A stretch of 64,000 nucleotides of DNA from positions 47,966-111,965 of the forward strand of contig NZ_KK211206.1 of assembly GCF_000621025.1 (NCBI RefSeq), in the 5' to 3' direction. The stretch comes from Brackiella oedipodis DSM 13743 (lineage in GTDB: Bacteria > Pseudomonadota > Gammaproteobacteria > Burkholderiales > Burkholderiaceae_B). The notes below the pieces were generated by a model that worked only from the letters and a program-made list of their open reading frames with translations, was not told where the DNA came from and made no database searches. This document shows, piece after piece, positions 1 through 10,614 of this stretch. Numbering within the stretch: the first letter of the stretch is position 1; every line of letters begins with the position of its first letter. Made by a program: the position numbers and the translations under genes.

Positions 1-2
1 GT

Positions 3-1856
3 GCAACGGTCAAGCCATCTGCTAGTAGCGCTAGTTCAAGCAGTGCTAGCAGTTCCAGCTCAAACCGTGTCAACCCACCAGCGCCTAAGCCTGGCACTAG
101 TGCGCCAGCCGCTGCCGCCGCTAAGTCAGCGAGTGCTAGCAGCGTTGCAAGCGCCGCTAAGTCCAGCAATGCACCCAGCGCGCCGAGCCCGACGAGTAAT
201 GTCTCTAAGAGCGCAAGTGCGGTGCCACCTAGTGCCGCCGCTAAGTCAGCATCTAACGCCGCCGCTAAATCAGCGCCTAACGCTGCTGCTAAAAGCGCCT
301 CCAAAGTCGCTTCCAAAACGGCCAGTGTCAATACCGCCAAGGCGGATACTCAGGCCAAAATCAATGCCGAAAACAAAGCCAGCGCGAACGCACCTAAGAG
401 TGGTCAGACGCCGCCACCCAACAAATCTAATCACAAATCCAAAAGTGGCGGCAGTAGTGCCGCATGGATTGCTGCTTTGGTCGTGGTCTTAGGCTTGGCA
501 GGTGCTGGTTACTATTATGCAGATGATATTAGTCATTGGGCTAAGGGCTTGACCGGTCAATCACAATCAGAAAGCACCACGTCAGCCGCCGATAACTCCG
601 AGTCTAACCATCCTGATAATGCCGACCCAGCTAGCCAACCCGCTGCCGCTGATGATAATGCAGCCAGCACGTCAGACAACACATCTGAGGCTACAGAGGC
701 CGAGAGCACAGACCCTAATAGCGCCACAGAAAATACCGATAATAATGCTTCTGAGGCGGACGAGAACAATCCAGATACGGCGACGGCTGCATCGACCGAG
801 GATACTACTGAGTCTGATGACCCAGAGGCTTCAGAAGCCTCCGATGAGCGTTCTCAGAGCGCTGTCGAAGGTGAGACTCAGGAAACTCAGCAAGCGACTG
901 CAGATTCGAACGTTTCGGGCACGCCTTCCCAAGATACCGAAAAAGAGCTCCAAGAACTGCGTCAACAAGTGCAGGCACTGAGCGCTCAGGTCAAAAACAG
1001 TCAACGCTCGCGTGAAGACAGCTTTGTACTGAATGATGTTAAGCGCTATTTGCAATTTGCGGATAACGAATTACAAATCAATGGCAATGTGGCTAATGCC
1101 GTCAATATTCTTGAACAAGCCAAAGCGGCCGTCAGTACCACACATAGTCGTCTTTTTGCTGCCCTACAAGATGCCATCAGCGCCGATATTGTCACGCTCA
1201 AATCAAGCCAATCAGGGGCTACCTCTGAGCTCTATAAGCAAGCGCAGCAAATCGCTGACTTCTTAGAGTCTGCGCCCCTTAAAACGCCAGATACCGTCTC
1301 TCAACTCAAGGACAAAGAGCAAGCGGCTTGGCAAAAACATGATCAAGACATAGCTGAGCAGCAAGCTCAACAACAGCAGGCGCAGGCTAATCAAGAGGCG
1401 CAAGCGCCTGAGGCCGCGGCTGACCCACAAGCCCCTTGGTACAAAAAAACATGGCGGACAGTCGAGGGCTGGGGCAATAGTGCCTACAGCGCTGTCTCAG
1501 GTGATCTCAATGGCTTTATCCGCGTTGAAAAACTTAATGACCCTAAACTTGGTCTATTAACTGCAGATCAAGCGGGTCTAGCTCGCAAAAACTTGCAAAT
1601 GCAATTGAATTTTGCGACTCAGGCCTTATTAAGTCAGCAACAAGAAATCTGGCAAGATGCCCTCCAACAAGTGGCACAAGGCATTGAGCGTTATTACGAT
1701 AGTGAGCAGCCAGAGGCTCAAAAAGTACTTGAGCGCATCAAGCAGTTAGCCCAACAAAATGTCAAAGGTAATCTACCTAAACTCAAACAATCGCATGCCG
1801 CGCTCGAAGAAACCTTGCATCAATTGCAGTCTGGTCAACAAGCACAGGAGCAATAA
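3..1856 (+). CDS. hemX: HemX-like membrane protein (uroporphyrinogen-III C-methyltransferase family), 5' end outside window
   Basis: The reading frame is open from the left edge (codons begin at base 3), so the start lies upstream; the internal GTG at 222 is not the natural start. The visible protein has about 140 residues of Ala/Ser/Lys/Pro-rich low complexity, one membrane segment encoded near 463-525 (AALVVVLGLAGAGYYYA), an acidic Ser/Thr/Glu/Asp-rich linker, then a Gln-rich coiled coil and the HemX domain. The stop abuts the hemY start. HemX proteins carry a methyltransferase family name, but the domain lacks an obvious SAM-binding site and its role is unsettled. In some Burkholderiales hemX is fused to hemD, which could be the case here but cannot be seen. 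The family call rests on architecture and the hemY neighbour. Confidence 0.85.
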   Translation, partial: ATVKPSASSASSSSASSSSSNRVNPPAPKPGTSAPAAAAAKSASASSVASAAKSSNAPSAPSPTSNVSKSASAVPPSAAAKSASNAAAKSAPNAAAKSASKVASKTASVNTAKADTQAKINAENKASANAPKSGQTPPPNKSNHKSKSGGSSAAWIAALVVVLGLAGAGYYYADDISHWAKGLTGQSQSESTTSAADNSESNHPDNADPASQPAAADDNAASTSDNTSEATEAESTDPNSATENTDNNASEADENNPDTATAASTEDTTESDDPEASEASDERSQSAVEGETQETQQATADSNVSGTPSQDTEKELQELRQQVQALSAQVKNSQRSREDSFVLNDVKRYLQFADNELQINGNVANAVNILEQAKAAVSTTHSRLFAALQDAISADIVTLKSSQSGATSELYKQAQQIADFLESAPLKTPDTVSQLKDKEQAAWQKHDQDIAEQQAQQQQAQANQEAQAPEAAADPQAPWYKKTWRTVEGWGNSAYSAVSGDLNGFIRVEKLNDPKLGLLTADQAGLARKNLQMQLNFATQALLSQQQEIWQDALQQVAQGIERYYDSEQPEAQKVLERIKQLAQQNVKGNLPKLKQSHAALEETLHQLQSGQQAQEQ

Positions 1857-3266
1857 ATGAAATCACTCATAAAACTGGTTATTTTATTGTTCGTGGCAGT
1901 ACTGATGGCAGTCTATCTCAAACAGAGTAATGGCTATGTCAGCATTGTCACGGGTGACGAACGTCGCACCATGTCACTGTTAGCGGCAGTTATTTTGTTG
2001 GTGTTGGCATTTGCTGTCTTATACTTTTTGATTCGCCTCTACAAAGGCATTACCAATACCCCTGATAACTTCCGTAGTTGGCGCCACAAACGACGTGTCC
2101 ACAAAGAGTTGGACTTGTTCGAACAGGGTTGGGTGGTATGGTTAGAAGGGCGACATGCCTTAGCCGAAAAAGACCTCAAAAAATTACAGTCTACGTCCAA
2201 CAGTAAAAGCCGCCAAACCGTGGCGATGCTAGCGCAAGCCAAAATGGCCCATGTTAATGGCAATACCGAGGATAGAGATAAGCTAGTTGATGATGCCATC
2301 GCCCAAAGCCTAGAGACACCACAACTGTATGATGCGGGTCTGACTGTCAAGGCCGAAATGTTGGTCGAAGATGGTCGTGGCCGTGAGGCCTTGCCGCTCC
2401 TAGAGAAGCTCAACGCCGACAACCCTAATCAGCTTAATATCCTCAAACTCAAACTGCGCGCTCATAAACAAGCTGGGCAGTTACGTGAAGTCATTAAATT
2501 GGCGCGTTATCTTCTCAAGAAGAAAAAAATGGACAAGCTTGAGGCTGAGCAATTGATTGAGCAGTCCGCGGCGCAAATCATTGCAGATCCAGAAGACCAA
2601 TTATGGGAGTCTTTGTTCCTAAGTCTCAAATCACAAGAGCAAACAGCTGCACCTGTCGCCTTGGCGGCCGCACAGCGTTACCATCACAAACAAGATTACG
2701 CTCAAGAGTCCAAAATCTTAGAGGCTGCGCTCAAAGAGCATAAGGATCCGCGCTTACTCACGGCGTATGCTGAACATTGCCCAGAGAGTCAAACTAAGCA
2801 TCGCCTCGAAAAAGCCCAAAAATGGCTCAGTATCGAGCGCAATAATCCACAGTTACTGAATGCAGCCGCCTATTTGTGCATGCTCTCCAAACTCTGGGGG
2901 CAAGCGCAAAGCTATCTCGAAAAAAGCCTGGCGCTTGAGCCGTCCAGTCATACCCACGCCTTATTAGGGGCACTTTATGACAAAATTGGCGAAGAGAAAA
3001 AAGCGCAATTGCACTGGCGCCAAAGTTCTGGCCAGGTCTTTAATGTGCCCGATATGCAGTTGCCTTTGCCAGCTGAACCCGATGATCTTAAAGATTTTCC
3101 TGGTGGTGCTGAATCTATGCAAACCCCTGTTAAAACCGTTAAGCCTAAGGGTAACTCTAGCACAGTGGTTTATCAGGATGCCGATGACGAATACTTTGAT
3201 AGTGCGCCCATTCCAGGTCTAGAAATAGAAGACAACCAAACTAGTAAGCAAAAGGAAGATAAATGA
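1857..3266 (+). CDS. hemY: HemY-like inner-membrane TPR protein
   Basis: A 469-residue protein with two N-terminal membrane helices (about residues 4-22 and 40-65) followed by a long helical, TPR-type region and a charged C-terminal tail. This is the layout of the proteobacterial HemY_N family, which is linked to haem/porphyrin metabolism by its place after hemX but is not protoporphyrinogen oxidase. The ATG begins directly after the hemX TAA, so the two are probably translationally coupled. The 3' end overlaps the next gene, ppa, by four bases (ATGA). The exact molecular function is unknown. Confidence 0.88.
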   Translation: MKSLIKLVILLFVAVLMAVYLKQSNGYVSIVTGDERRTMSLLAAVILLVLAFAVLYFLIRLYKGITNTPDNFRSWRHKRRVHKELDLFEQGWVVWLEGRHALAEKDLKKLQSTSNSKSRQTVAMLAQAKMAHVNGNTEDRDKLVDDAIAQSLETPQLYDAGLTVKAEMLVEDGRGREALPLLEKLNADNPNQLNILKLKLRAHKQAGQLREVIKLARYLLKKKKMDKLEAEQLIEQSAAQIIADPEDQLWESLFLSLKSQEQTAAPVALAAAQRYHHKQDYAQESKILEAALKEHKDPRLLTAYAEHCPESQTKHRLEKAQKWLSIERNNPQLLNAAAYLCMLSKLWGQAQSYLEKSLALEPSSHTHALLGALYDKIGEEKKAQLHWRQSSGQVFNVPDMQLPLPAEPDDLKDFPGGAESMQTPVKTVKPKGNSSTVVYQDADDEYFDSAPIPGLEIEDNQTSKQKEDK

Positions 3267-3790
3267 GCTTAAAAAATGTCCCAGCAGGTTCTAAATTACC
3301 TGAAGAATTCAACGTTGTTATTGAAATTCCTGCCAACGCAGCGCCTGTCAAATACGAAATCGACAAAGAAAGCGGAGCGGTATTTGTTGATCGTTTTATG
3401 ACGGCGGCAATGCATTATCCATATAACTATGGTTATATTCCACAAACACTATCTGAAGATGGCGATCCAGTTGACGTTTTGGTAAAAACACCGTTCCCGG
3501 TAGTAGTCGGTAGTGTGATCAAATGCCGCACAATTGGTGTACTGAATATGGAAGATGAAGCGGGTAAGGATGCTAAATTACTTGCCGTGCCTGTTGACAA
3601 GCTTTTCCCAGTTTACAAAAACATTAAATCAATTGACGATTTACCTGAACTTGAGCTTGAACAAATCAAGCATTTCTTTGAGCACTATAAAGACCTAGAG
3701 CAAGGTAAGTGGGTTAAAGTCACTGGTTGGGAAGGTCCAGAAGCTGCCAAAAAAGAAATCAATGCCAGTGTGGAACGCTTCTCTAAATAA
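3263..3790 (+). CDS. ppa: Inorganic pyrophosphatase (family I)
   Basis: Hydrolyses pyrophosphate to two phosphates in the cytoplasm, pulling biosynthetic reactions forward. At 175 residues it matches the soluble bacterial family I enzyme. The metal-binding signature [10 protein letters not shown] is present with Asp66, Asp68 and Asp71, and the later acidic pair Asp98/Asp103 lies in [10 protein letters not shown]. The ATG overlaps the hemY stop by four bases, so ppa is read in the hemX-hemY transcript unless an internal promoter exists. A strong hairpin terminator follows 54 bases downstream. Confidence 0.97.
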   Translation: MSLKNVPAGSKLPEEFNVVIEIPANAAPVKYEIDKESGAVFVDRFMTAAMHYPYNYGYIPQTLSEDGDPVDVLVKTPFPVVVGSVIKCRTIGVLNMEDEAGKDAKLLAVPVDKLFPVYKNIKSIDDLPELELEQIKHFFEHYKDLEQGKWVKVTGWEGPEAAKKEINASVERFSK

Positions 3791-3844
3791 GCAAACTGCA
3801 TAGTGTAAGCGCTTAGTCGTTTTACACGGCCTCTTGGTCAATCT

Positions 3845-3877
3845 AAAGGTCTTCGATCATGATCGAAGACCTTTTTT
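3845..3877 (+). terminator. Rho-independent terminator after ppa
   Basis: A fully self-complementary 26-base core (3847-3872, AGGTCTTCGAT-CATG-ATCGAAGACCT), extended by flanking A/T pairs, ends in a run of six T. Its position just after ppa fits the end of the hemX-hemY-ppa transcript. Confidence 0.88.
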
Positions 3878-4091
3878 GTTGGAAAGCTATCAATGACAGT
3901 CCCAGCGGGTTTAGCTGAAGATTAGGCGCTTTAAGCGTAGCAGCCATGAACGAGGCCATTAGACGCTTGTATAGAGGTAGCCGGGTTAGACAAACATCCA
4001 AGGTATGACTTTGCATGCCGTTACTAAACAACAAACCGCCAGTCTATAGCATATTCTAAGCTGATAAGTACTAGCAAATACAAGCGCTTCT
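3878..4091. other. Non-coding spacer between ppa and valS
   Basis: About 210 bases between two converging transcription units, bounded by the ppa and valS terminators. A minus-strand reading frame of 63 codons (3843-4034) runs through it, but it includes the ppa terminator, has no recognisable domain and no convincing ribosome-binding site. I see no gene here. Confidence 0.6.
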
Positions 4092-4120
4092 CATAAAAAA
4101 CCGCCTGCATAGCAGGCGGT
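4092..4120 (-). terminator. Rho-independent terminator after valS
   Basis: On the minus strand a 9-bp stem ACCGCCTGC/GCAGGCGGT with a three-base loop is followed by a T run (the A run at 4095-4100 on the plus strand). It lies about 25 bases beyond the valS stop. Confidence 0.85.
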
Positions 4121-4144
4121 AGGTTTATGCGGTAGCGTCAGAAA

Positions 4145-6982
4145 TTAGGACAACTTACGAATCTGTTCACGGACTTGGTTGGCCAATTCGTTAAATTTAT
4201 GTCGACGCTCTTTTTCTTGTTCAACCACCGCTGCAGGGGCCTTGGCCACAAAGGACTCATTATTTAACTTGCCATTGGCTTTGGCAATTTCTCCCTCAAG
4301 ACGACTAAGTTCTTTGTTGAGGCGTTTGAGTTCTGCTTCCTTATCGATCTCAACCTTCAGCATGAGTTGATTTTTGCCAAGGCTTTGTACAGGAGCCCCC
4401 AGGTCAGGCAAGCGCTCTATAATTTCGACCGCTTCGAGTTTGGCTAGCGCTTTGAGGTATGGCGAAAAATCCTCTAATTGTTGGGCATCTCCAGTAGCAA
4501 TTAAAGGCACTCTGAGCGCGGGTGAGAGATTCATCTCACCACGGAGCGCACGCACCGCATTGACGTGTTGCTTGAGTTGCGTCATATTCTCTGTGGCGTC
4601 TTCGTGGATAAGCTTATCATCCGGAAGTGGGTAGGGCTGGACACTAATGGACGTGCTATTGCCTTTGAATAATTTGCCACTGACAACACCTACGGTTTGC
4701 CACAACTCCTCTGTGATGAATGGAATGACAGGGTGAGCTAGACGCAATAGGGTTTCGAGTACCTGAATTAGGGTTCGATACGTGCCGCGTTTTTGGGCGT
4801 CAGTACCGTTTTGAATTTGTACCTTAGAAAGTTCCACATACCAGTCACAATATTCGTCCCAAATAAAGTGATAGAGTTGATCAGCGATAAAATCAAAACG
4901 ATATTCGGCAAACGCTTTATTTATATTCTTCTCGAGAACTTGTAAATCGGAAACAATCCATTTATCGACAAAAGAAAACTCGGCATCACCACTGAGGAAT
5001 TCTTGTCCTTCGAGATTCATGAGGACAAAGCGCGTGGCATTCCAGAGTTTATTGCAGAAATTGCGATAACCACCGACGCGTTGCAAATCGAAACTAATAT
5101 TACGGCCTAAGGTGGCGTAAGCGGCCATGGTCATGCGTAAGGCATCGGCGCCATAGGCCTGAATCCCGTCTGGGAATTTCTTGCGAGTCGATTTGCTGAT
5201 TTTGTCAGCCATCTTCGGATTCATCAGACCGTAAGTACGCTTTTTGACTAAATAGTCGAGCTCAATGCCATCGATAATATCGACGGGATCCAAGGTATTA
5301 CCCTTGGATTTGGACATTTTTTGGCCCTCGTCATCAAGGATCAGGCCATGCACGTACACATCTTTGAAGGGGATTTCGCCCGTTAGGTGCATGCTCATCA
5401 TGACCATTCGTGCCACCCAGAAGAAAATAATATCAAAGCCTGTCACTAATACATTAGAAGGCATGTAGCGGGCGAGATCTTTGGTTTTTTCGGGCCAACC
5501 CATGGTGGTAAAAGGCACGAGGGCAGAAGAGAACCAGGTATCTAAGACATCGGGATCGCGTTTGAGATCGCCTTGCACGCCAGCCTTGCGAGCTTGCTTG
5601 AGCGCTTCTTTTTCGGAATGAGCGACAAAGATCTGACCATCCTCACTATACCAGGCAGGAATTTGATGACCCCACCACAGTTGACGCGAGATACACCAAT
5701 CTTGGATATTGTTAAGCCATTGATTGTAAATGTTTTTCCAGTTATCTGGATAAAATTTAATGCGTCCTTGATTGACCACTTCGAGGGCCACTTCGGTAAT
5801 GCTTTTGCCTGGGTTATAGGTGTCCTCAGGGGCCGGTTTACTCATCGCCACAAACCATTGATCAGTGAGCATAGGTTCAATGACTGATTTGGTGCGATCA
5901 CCACGAGGCACCATCAGTTTGTGTGGTTTGGTGGCCACTAATAACCCGAGTTTATCTAGATCTTCAAGAATTTTACGACGGGCCTCAAAACGATCCAGGC
6001 CACGATAGGCCGCAGGGGCGTTGTCGTTAATCTTGGCGTCTAGCGTCAAGATACTAATCGATTCGAGCTGATGACGTTGGCCAACCTGATTATCGTTAAA
6101 ATCGTGCGCAGGCGTGACCTTAACCACACCGGTCCCGAAATCTTTGTCGACATATTCATCGGCAATCACCGGAATGGTGCGATCGACTAGGGGCAGATGC
6201 ACCGTTTTGCCAATCAGGGCTTGATAGCGCTCATCCTCTGGATGCACCATGACGGCAACGTCACCCAACATGGTTTCGGGGCGAGTCGTCGCGATTTCGA
6301 GGTGGGTCAAACCATTACAAGGCTCAGTCAATGGATAATTAATATGCCATAGACTTCCGTCTTCTTCGACACTTTCGACCTCAAGATCAGAGACCGCGGT
6401 TCCTAAGACCGGATCCCAGTTAACCAGACGTTTGCCACGGTAAATCAAGCCTTGTTCGTATAACCGCACAAAGCTCTCGATCACGCCCGTCGACATTTGT
6501 TGGTCCATAGTGAAATACTCACGCGACCAATCGGCAGAGGCCCCCAGGCGTTTAACTTGGCTAGTAATAGTACTACCTGATTCTTGTTTCCAGGCCCAGA
6601 CCTTATCGACAAAGGTTTCGCGACCCAATTGGTGGCGCGAGATGCCTTGGGCATCTAGCTGCCGCTCAACCACGATCTGCGTAGCAATACCCGCATGGTC
6701 GGTACCCGGAATAAAGGCGGTGTTGCAACCTTGCATGCGGTGATAGCGGACCAAACCATCCATAATCGTTTGGTTAAAGGCATGCCCCATATGTAAGGTG
6801 CCGGTGACATTGGGCGGTGGGAATTGGATGGTGTAGGAATGACCGCTCATGGGGGAGGCGGTTTGAACATACTGACCGACATCAAAGATCCCCATATCGA
6901 GCCATTTGTCATACCATTTATTTTCGATGGCTTTGGGGTCAAAACTCTTAGATAATTCTTGACTCAGAATTTTTTGATTCAT
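4145..6982 (-). CDS. valS: Valyl-tRNA synthetase
   Basis: Class I aminoacyl-tRNA synthetase that charges tRNA-Val and edits mischarged threonine. The 945-residue length is normal. The HIGH-type motif is HMGH at residues 64-67, after PPPNVTGTL. The KMSKS loop is exact at residues 555-559. The editing (CP1) insertion lies between them, with [11 protein letters not shown]. The C-terminal 60-70 residues are a charged coiled-coil arm ([16 protein letters not shown]), typical of ValRS. It stands alone on the minus strand, divergent from ndk, with its own terminator. Confidence 0.98.
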   Translation of the reverse strand: MNQKILSQELSKSFDPKAIENKWYDKWLDMGIFDVGQYVQTASPMSGHSYTIQFPPPNVTGTLHMGHAFNQTIMDGLVRYHRMQGCNTAFIPGTDHAGIATQIVVERQLDAQGISRHQLGRETFVDKVWAWKQESGSTITSQVKRLGASADWSREYFTMDQQMSTGVIESFVRLYEQGLIYRGKRLVNWDPVLGTAVSDLEVESVEEDGSLWHINYPLTEPCNGLTHLEIATTRPETMLGDVAVMVHPEDERYQALIGKTVHLPLVDRTIPVIADEYVDKDFGTGVVKVTPAHDFNDNQVGQRHQLESISILTLDAKINDNAPAAYRGLDRFEARRKILEDLDKLGLLVATKPHKLMVPRGDRTKSVIEPMLTDQWFVAMSKPAPEDTYNPGKSITEVALEVVNQGRIKFYPDNWKNIYNQWLNNIQDWCISRQLWWGHQIPAWYSEDGQIFVAHSEKEALKQARKAGVQGDLKRDPDVLDTWFSSALVPFTTMGWPEKTKDLARYMPSNVLVTGFDIIFFWVARMVMMSMHLTGEIPFKDVYVHGLILDDEGQKMSKSKGNTLDPVDIIDGIELDYLVKKRTYGLMNPKMADKISKSTRKKFPDGIQAYGADALRMTMAAYATLGRNISFDLQRVGGYRNFCNKLWNATRFVLMNLEGQEFLSGDAEFSFVDKWIVSDLQVLEKNINKAFAEYRFDFIADQLYHFIWDEYCDWYVELSKVQIQNGTDAQKRGTYRTLIQVLETLLRLAHPVIPFITEELWQTVGVVSGKLFKGNSTSISVQPYPLPDDKLIHEDATENMTQLKQHVNAVRALRGEMNLSPALRVPLIATGDAQQLEDFSPYLKALAKLEAVEIIERLPDLGAPVQSLGKNQLMLKVEIDKEAELKRLNKELSRLEGEIAKANGKLNNESFVAKAPAAVVEQEKERRHKFNELANQVREQIRKLS

Positions 6983-7143
6983 TATTGCTAAAAACCTTTG
7001 CTATAGCTATATCCTCGCCTGAGAAAGACAAGGCATGAGCGGCGAAAATGTCTTATTGTAAAAGAATTGTATCGTCCGTATAAAGTTGTAAATACCTACT
7101 ATACGACGGCTTTTGTTTCTTGATAAGCCTATATTTTAAGATG

Positions 7144-7170
7144 TTAAAGCGAGTTTTTGCATGTTAAAAT
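7144..7170 (+). promoter_or_regulatory. Candidate ndk promoter (extended -10)
   Basis: In the divergent valS-ndk gap, TGT-TAAAAT (7162-7170) resembles an extended -10 element. The best -35 is weak (TTAAAG, 7144-7149, 15-bp spacer). The octamer ATGTTAAA occurs twice, 20 bp apart (7141 and 7161). This is pattern reading only. Confidence 0.3.
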
Positions 7171-7230
7171 AAGAAGCTGCGCAAAATCATTGCGTTACTT
7201 TTGTTTTTATTAATTAAATTGGAGTCTTAA

Positions 7231-7638
7231 ATGGCTGTAGAACGCACTTTATCTATCATTAAACCTGATGCCGTTGCTAAGAACGTGATTGGCGAAATCA
7301 TCTCTCGCTTCGAAAAAGCTGGCCTTAAAGTCGTAGAAGCTCGCATGCAACAACTTAGCCGCGAAGAAGCCGAAGGTTTTTACGCTGTTCACAAAGAGCG
7401 TCCTTTCTTTAATGACTTAGTTGAATTCATGATCTCTGGTCCTGTTTTCATTCAAGTGCTAGAGGGCGAAAACGCCATTGCCAAAAACCGCGAATTAATG
7501 GGTGCCACTGACCCCAAAAAAGCCGATGCAGGTACCATCCGTGCTGACTTTGCAGAAAGCATCGACGCCAATGCGGTTCACGGTTCAGACGCTCCAGAAA
7601 CTGCCGCTACTGAAATCGCTTACTTCTTCAAGAAGTAA
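7231..7638 (+). CDS. ndk: Nucleoside diphosphate kinase
   Basis: Transfers the gamma-phosphate of ATP to nucleoside diphosphates through a phosphohistidine and balances NTP/dNTP pools. The protein is 135 residues, slightly short for the family. The catalytic histidine is His117 in NAVHGSD, and the nucleotide-binding N-terminus is [17 protein letters not shown] ribosome-binding site lies about seven bases before the ATG. It is the first gene of a long plus-strand run that continues with rlmN only about 40 bases downstream. Confidence 0.98.
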   Translation: MAVERTLSIIKPDAVAKNVIGEIISRFEKAGLKVVEARMQQLSREEAEGFYAVHKERPFFNDLVEFMISGPVFIQVLEGENAIAKNRELMGATDPKKADAGTIRADFAESIDANAVHGSDAPETAATEIAYFFKK

Positions 7639-7681
7639 CTAGCCATCAGCGCCACTTAAACTTGGCACGAAAAGGATGTTA

Positions 7682-8803
7682 ATGTCAGAAAAACAAAATT
7701 TACTCGATTTTGACAACGAACAATTAGTCGCGCAGCTCAAGCTGCACGGCCATAAGCCGTTTCGTGCCAAGCAATTACTCAAATGGGTACATCAACGCGG
7801 TCAAGCTGATTTTGATGCCATGACGGATCTCTCCAAAGATTTCCGTCAGTTTTTACACAATGACTACGAACTCAGCACCCCTAGTGTCCTCATTGACAAA
7901 ACCTCCAAAGATGGCACTCGTAAATGGCTCTTTAATATTGGTCAAAACAACGCCATCGAAACCGTCTTTATCCCAGAGGATGATCGCGGTACACTCTGTA
8001 TTTCCAGTCAGGCTGGCTGCACTGTCGCCTGTCGCTTTTGTTCTACAGGACATCAAGGCTTTAATCGCAATCTCACCACCGCCGAGATTATCGGTCAGCT
8101 CTGGCATGCTCGCGCGGCGCTGCAAGCGGCCAATCCTGATCATACCGATGAGCGCATCATTAGTAATGTGGTCATGATGGGTATGGGTGAGCCCTTGCTC
8201 AATTATCACCAAGTTTTGCCGGCGCTCAAGCTCATGCTCGATGATAACGCTTATGGGCTATCCAGACGGCGCGTGACGGTCTCCACCTCAGGGGTGGTGC
8301 CAATCATGGATAAGTTATCGCAAGACTGTCCAGTGGCACTTGCCGTGTCTTTGCATGCCCCTAATGACGATTTACGTGATCGTTTGGTGCCACTCAACAA
8401 AAAATACCCCCTCAAAGAATTAATCGCGGCCTGTCAACGTTATCTTGAGTTTGCTCCGCGCGATTTCATCACCTTTGAATACATCATGTTGCAAGAAGTC
8501 AATGACTCGCCAGAGCACGCCAAAGAACTCATTGAGATTGCCAAACAGGTGAACTGTAAACTTAATTTAATCCCGTTCAATCCATTCCCAGAGTCTGGTT
8601 TGTATCGTTCTTCCAATAATAGAATCCACCGTTTTACTGGTATGCTACTAGATGCAGGCATTGTCACCACGGTGCGCAAAACGCGTGGTGACGATATTGA
8701 TGCAGCCTGTGGTCAATTAGCGGGCGACATTAAGGATCGCACCAAAATTAGCCAAAAAATGCAAGCCAACAAAGCCATTCCTATCATGGAGATCAGAAAT
8801 TGA
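7682..8803 (+). CDS. rlmN: Dual-specificity 23S rRNA/tRNA adenine-C2 methyltransferase RlmN
   Basis: Radical-SAM enzyme that methylates C2 of A2503 in 23S rRNA and A37 of some tRNAs. The [4Fe-4S] ligands are Cys113, Cys117 and Cys120 in CTVACRFC. The methyl-carrying C-terminal cysteine is Cys343 in [11 protein letters not shown] chose the ATG at 7682 over the in-frame ATG at 7676 because AAAGGA (7671-7676) then sits at proper ribosome-binding distance. The result is 373 residues. The stop overlaps the TTG start of the next gene. Confidence 0.96.
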   Translation: MSEKQNLLDFDNEQLVAQLKLHGHKPFRAKQLLKWVHQRGQADFDAMTDLSKDFRQFLHNDYELSTPSVLIDKTSKDGTRKWLFNIGQNNAIETVFIPEDDRGTLCISSQAGCTVACRFCSTGHQGFNRNLTTAEIIGQLWHARAALQAANPDHTDERIISNVVMMGMGEPLLNYHQVLPALKLMLDDNAYGLSRRRVTVSTSGVVPIMDKLSQDCPVALAVSLHAPNDDLRDRLVPLNKKYPLKELIAACQRYLEFAPRDFITFEYIMLQEVNDSPEHAKELIEIAKQVNCKLNLIPFNPFPESGLYRSSNNRIHRFTGMLLDAGIVTTVRKTRGDDIDAACGQLAGDIKDRTKISQKMQANKAIPIMEIRN

Positions 8804-9324
8804 ATTTAGATGCCAATAGTCCAGACCTTACCCGTGAATCGGCACCTTTACCAGAAGATCAGTCAACGCTTAGCAGTTGGTTTTATGCGCAACGCCTCAA
8901 AAAAGGTTGGAGCCTAGAAGACATCGAACAAAAAACCAAATACAGTTGGAAACAAATCAAACACCTAGAGCAACAAGATTGGGATCAGTTACCAGTGGCG
9001 TTTGCCTTGCGCGCTATGGTACGTCGCTACGCTCAGACCCTCGATCTTGACGTCGAAAAAGCCTTGGCGATGCTCGAGCAAGAACGCAAGGTGAGTGCCC
9101 CCAAAAATAAACGCTCGCCAGAAATGCTCAGCACGTTAGACCACAAAATGAATCCTGTCGCCGCCACCCCAGAAGCGGCCCATGGGTTTAGTTGGGGCTT
9201 ATGTCTCTTGATCGCTGGGCTTATCGTAATTGCGATCTTGGCGTTTGCGATTTTTCAAGGCAAAATCGATCCAGCTGATTTACATTTAGATTTTTTAAAT
9301 GATTGGTTGAACACCTCTAAATAA
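8800..9324 (+). CDS. RodZ-like helix-turn-helix membrane protein (short form)
   Basis: A 174-residue protein with an N-terminal Cro/C1-type helix-turn-helix (about residues 24-90: [18 protein letters not shown]), a linker, one membrane helix (about 127-150) and a short tail. This is the layout of RodZ, which couples MreB to the cell wall, but the C-terminal periplasmic domain of full-length RodZ is missing. The position between rlmN and ispG is where RodZ-like genes sit in many proteobacteria. The start is TTG at 8800, overlapping the rlmN stop, with GGAG at 8788-8791. The stop overlaps the ispG ATG by one base. A regulatory or cell-shape role is inferred. Confidence 0.75.
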   Translation: MNLDANSPDLTRESAPLPEDQSTLSSWFYAQRLKKGWSLEDIEQKTKYSWKQIKHLEQQDWDQLPVAFALRAMVRRYAQTLDLDVEKALAMLEQERKVSAPKNKRSPEMLSTLDHKMNPVAATPEAAHGFSWGLCLLIAGLIVIAILAFAIFQGKIDPADLHLDFLNDWLNTSK

Positions 9325-10580
9325 TGAACACAGACGCATTTCCTGTGGGTCCTAACCCCCGCCACAAAACCCACCAAGTCACCGTGCAGTGGGGCAATAA
9401 TCAAGTACAGATTGGTGGTGATGCGCCCGTTGTGGTGCAGTCCATGACCAATACCGATACGGCCGATGCCATAGCCACAGCCATTCAAGTCAAACAATTA
9501 GCACAAGCCGGCTCGGAGATCGTGCGCATCACGGTCAATAGTCCCGACGCTGCCAAAGAGGTTCCTGCTATTCGCGAGCAATTAGATCGTATGGGGTGCT
9601 CTGTGCCCTTAGTGGGGGACTTTCATTTCAATGGTCATAAATTACTGACACAATTTCCTGAATGCGCGCAAGCACTCTCTAAATACCGAATCAACCCTGG
9701 CAATATGGGTGGCGGCAAAAAACGAGACGATAATTTTGTGCAAATGATCGAGGTCGCCTGCAAATACAATAAACCAGTCAGAATTGGCGTCAATTGGGGC
9801 AGTTTGGACCATGATTTAATGGCCAAAATGATGGATCAAAACAACCAGCGCAGTGCCCCTTGGAGCGCTCAGGCCGTGATGCGAGAGGCTTTAGTGGTGT
9901 CGGCGCTTAGCAATGCCGAAAGGGCCCAAGAAATAGGTTTAGCGGCTAACAAGATCGTCTTATCTTGCAAAGTGAGTCATGTCCAAGACCTTATCTCGGT
10001 TTATCGCAATATTTCCAGCCGCGGTAATTATGCCTTACATTTGGGCTTGACCGAAGCCGGCATGGGCAGCAAAGGCATTGTCGCTTCTACGGCAGGGCTC
10101 TCCGTTTTATTACAAGAGGGCATAGGCGATACAATTCGCATCTCCCTAACACCTGAACCGGGTGGTGATCGTGCCAAAGAAGTCATTGTGGCCCAAGAAA
10201 TTTTACAATCCCTAGGATTGCGGGCCTTTACCCCCTTAGTTGTATCCTGTCCAGGCTGTGGGCGCACCAGCAGTACCTTTTTCCAAGAACTGGCTGACAA
10301 AATCCAACTTTATTTACGCCAAAGCATGCCCGAGTGGCGCATTCGTTATCCAGGGGTAGAAAATATGAATGTCGCGGTCATGGGCTGTGTGGTCAATGGT
10401 CCTGGTGAGAGTCGTCACGCCGATATTGGTATTAGTCTACCAGGCACCGGTGAAGTGCCAACGGCACCTGTTTTTATTGATGGCGAGCGTCGCATGACCC
10501 TTAAGGGCGATGATATCTCTGAACAATTCCAGGAAATTGTCGAAGAATACGTAATTAATCGCTACGGCAAAAAAGCCTAA
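9324..10580 (+). CDS. ispG: 4-hydroxy-3-methylbut-2-enyl diphosphate synthase
   Basis: Penultimate step of the MEP isoprenoid pathway: reductive ring opening of MEcPP to HMBPP. The 418-residue protein carries the [4Fe-4S] cysteines Cys309 and Cys312 (SCPGCGRTS) and Cys355 ([10 protein letters not shown]), plus the conserved acid in GPGE. The N-terminal TIM-barrel portion has [11 protein letters not shown] and GDFHFNGH. It starts within the TAATG shared with the upstream HTH gene, so coupling is likely; hisS follows after 34 bases. Confidence 0.97.
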   Translation: MNTDAFPVGPNPRHKTHQVTVQWGNNQVQIGGDAPVVVQSMTNTDTADAIATAIQVKQLAQAGSEIVRITVNSPDAAKEVPAIREQLDRMGCSVPLVGDFHFNGHKLLTQFPECAQALSKYRINPGNMGGGKKRDDNFVQMIEVACKYNKPVRIGVNWGSLDHDLMAKMMDQNNQRSAPWSAQAVMREALVVSALSNAERAQEIGLAANKIVLSCKVSHVQDLISVYRNISSRGNYALHLGLTEAGMGSKGIVASTAGLSVLLQEGIGDTIRISLTPEPGGDRAKEVIVAQEILQSLGLRAFTPLVVSCPGCGRTSSTFFQELADKIQLYLRQSMPEWRIRYPGVENMNVAVMGCVVNGPGESRHADIGISLPGTGEVPTAPVFIDGERRMTLKGDDISEQFQEIVEEYVINRYGKKA

Positions 10581-10614
10581 TTTTTCTACTGATTCAAATT
10601 TTCTTTTAACCAGC

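Noticed and set aside
3843..4034. 63-codon minus-strand frame between ppa and valS
   Set aside because: It contains the ppa terminator hairpin, has no recognisable domain and no ribosome-binding site.
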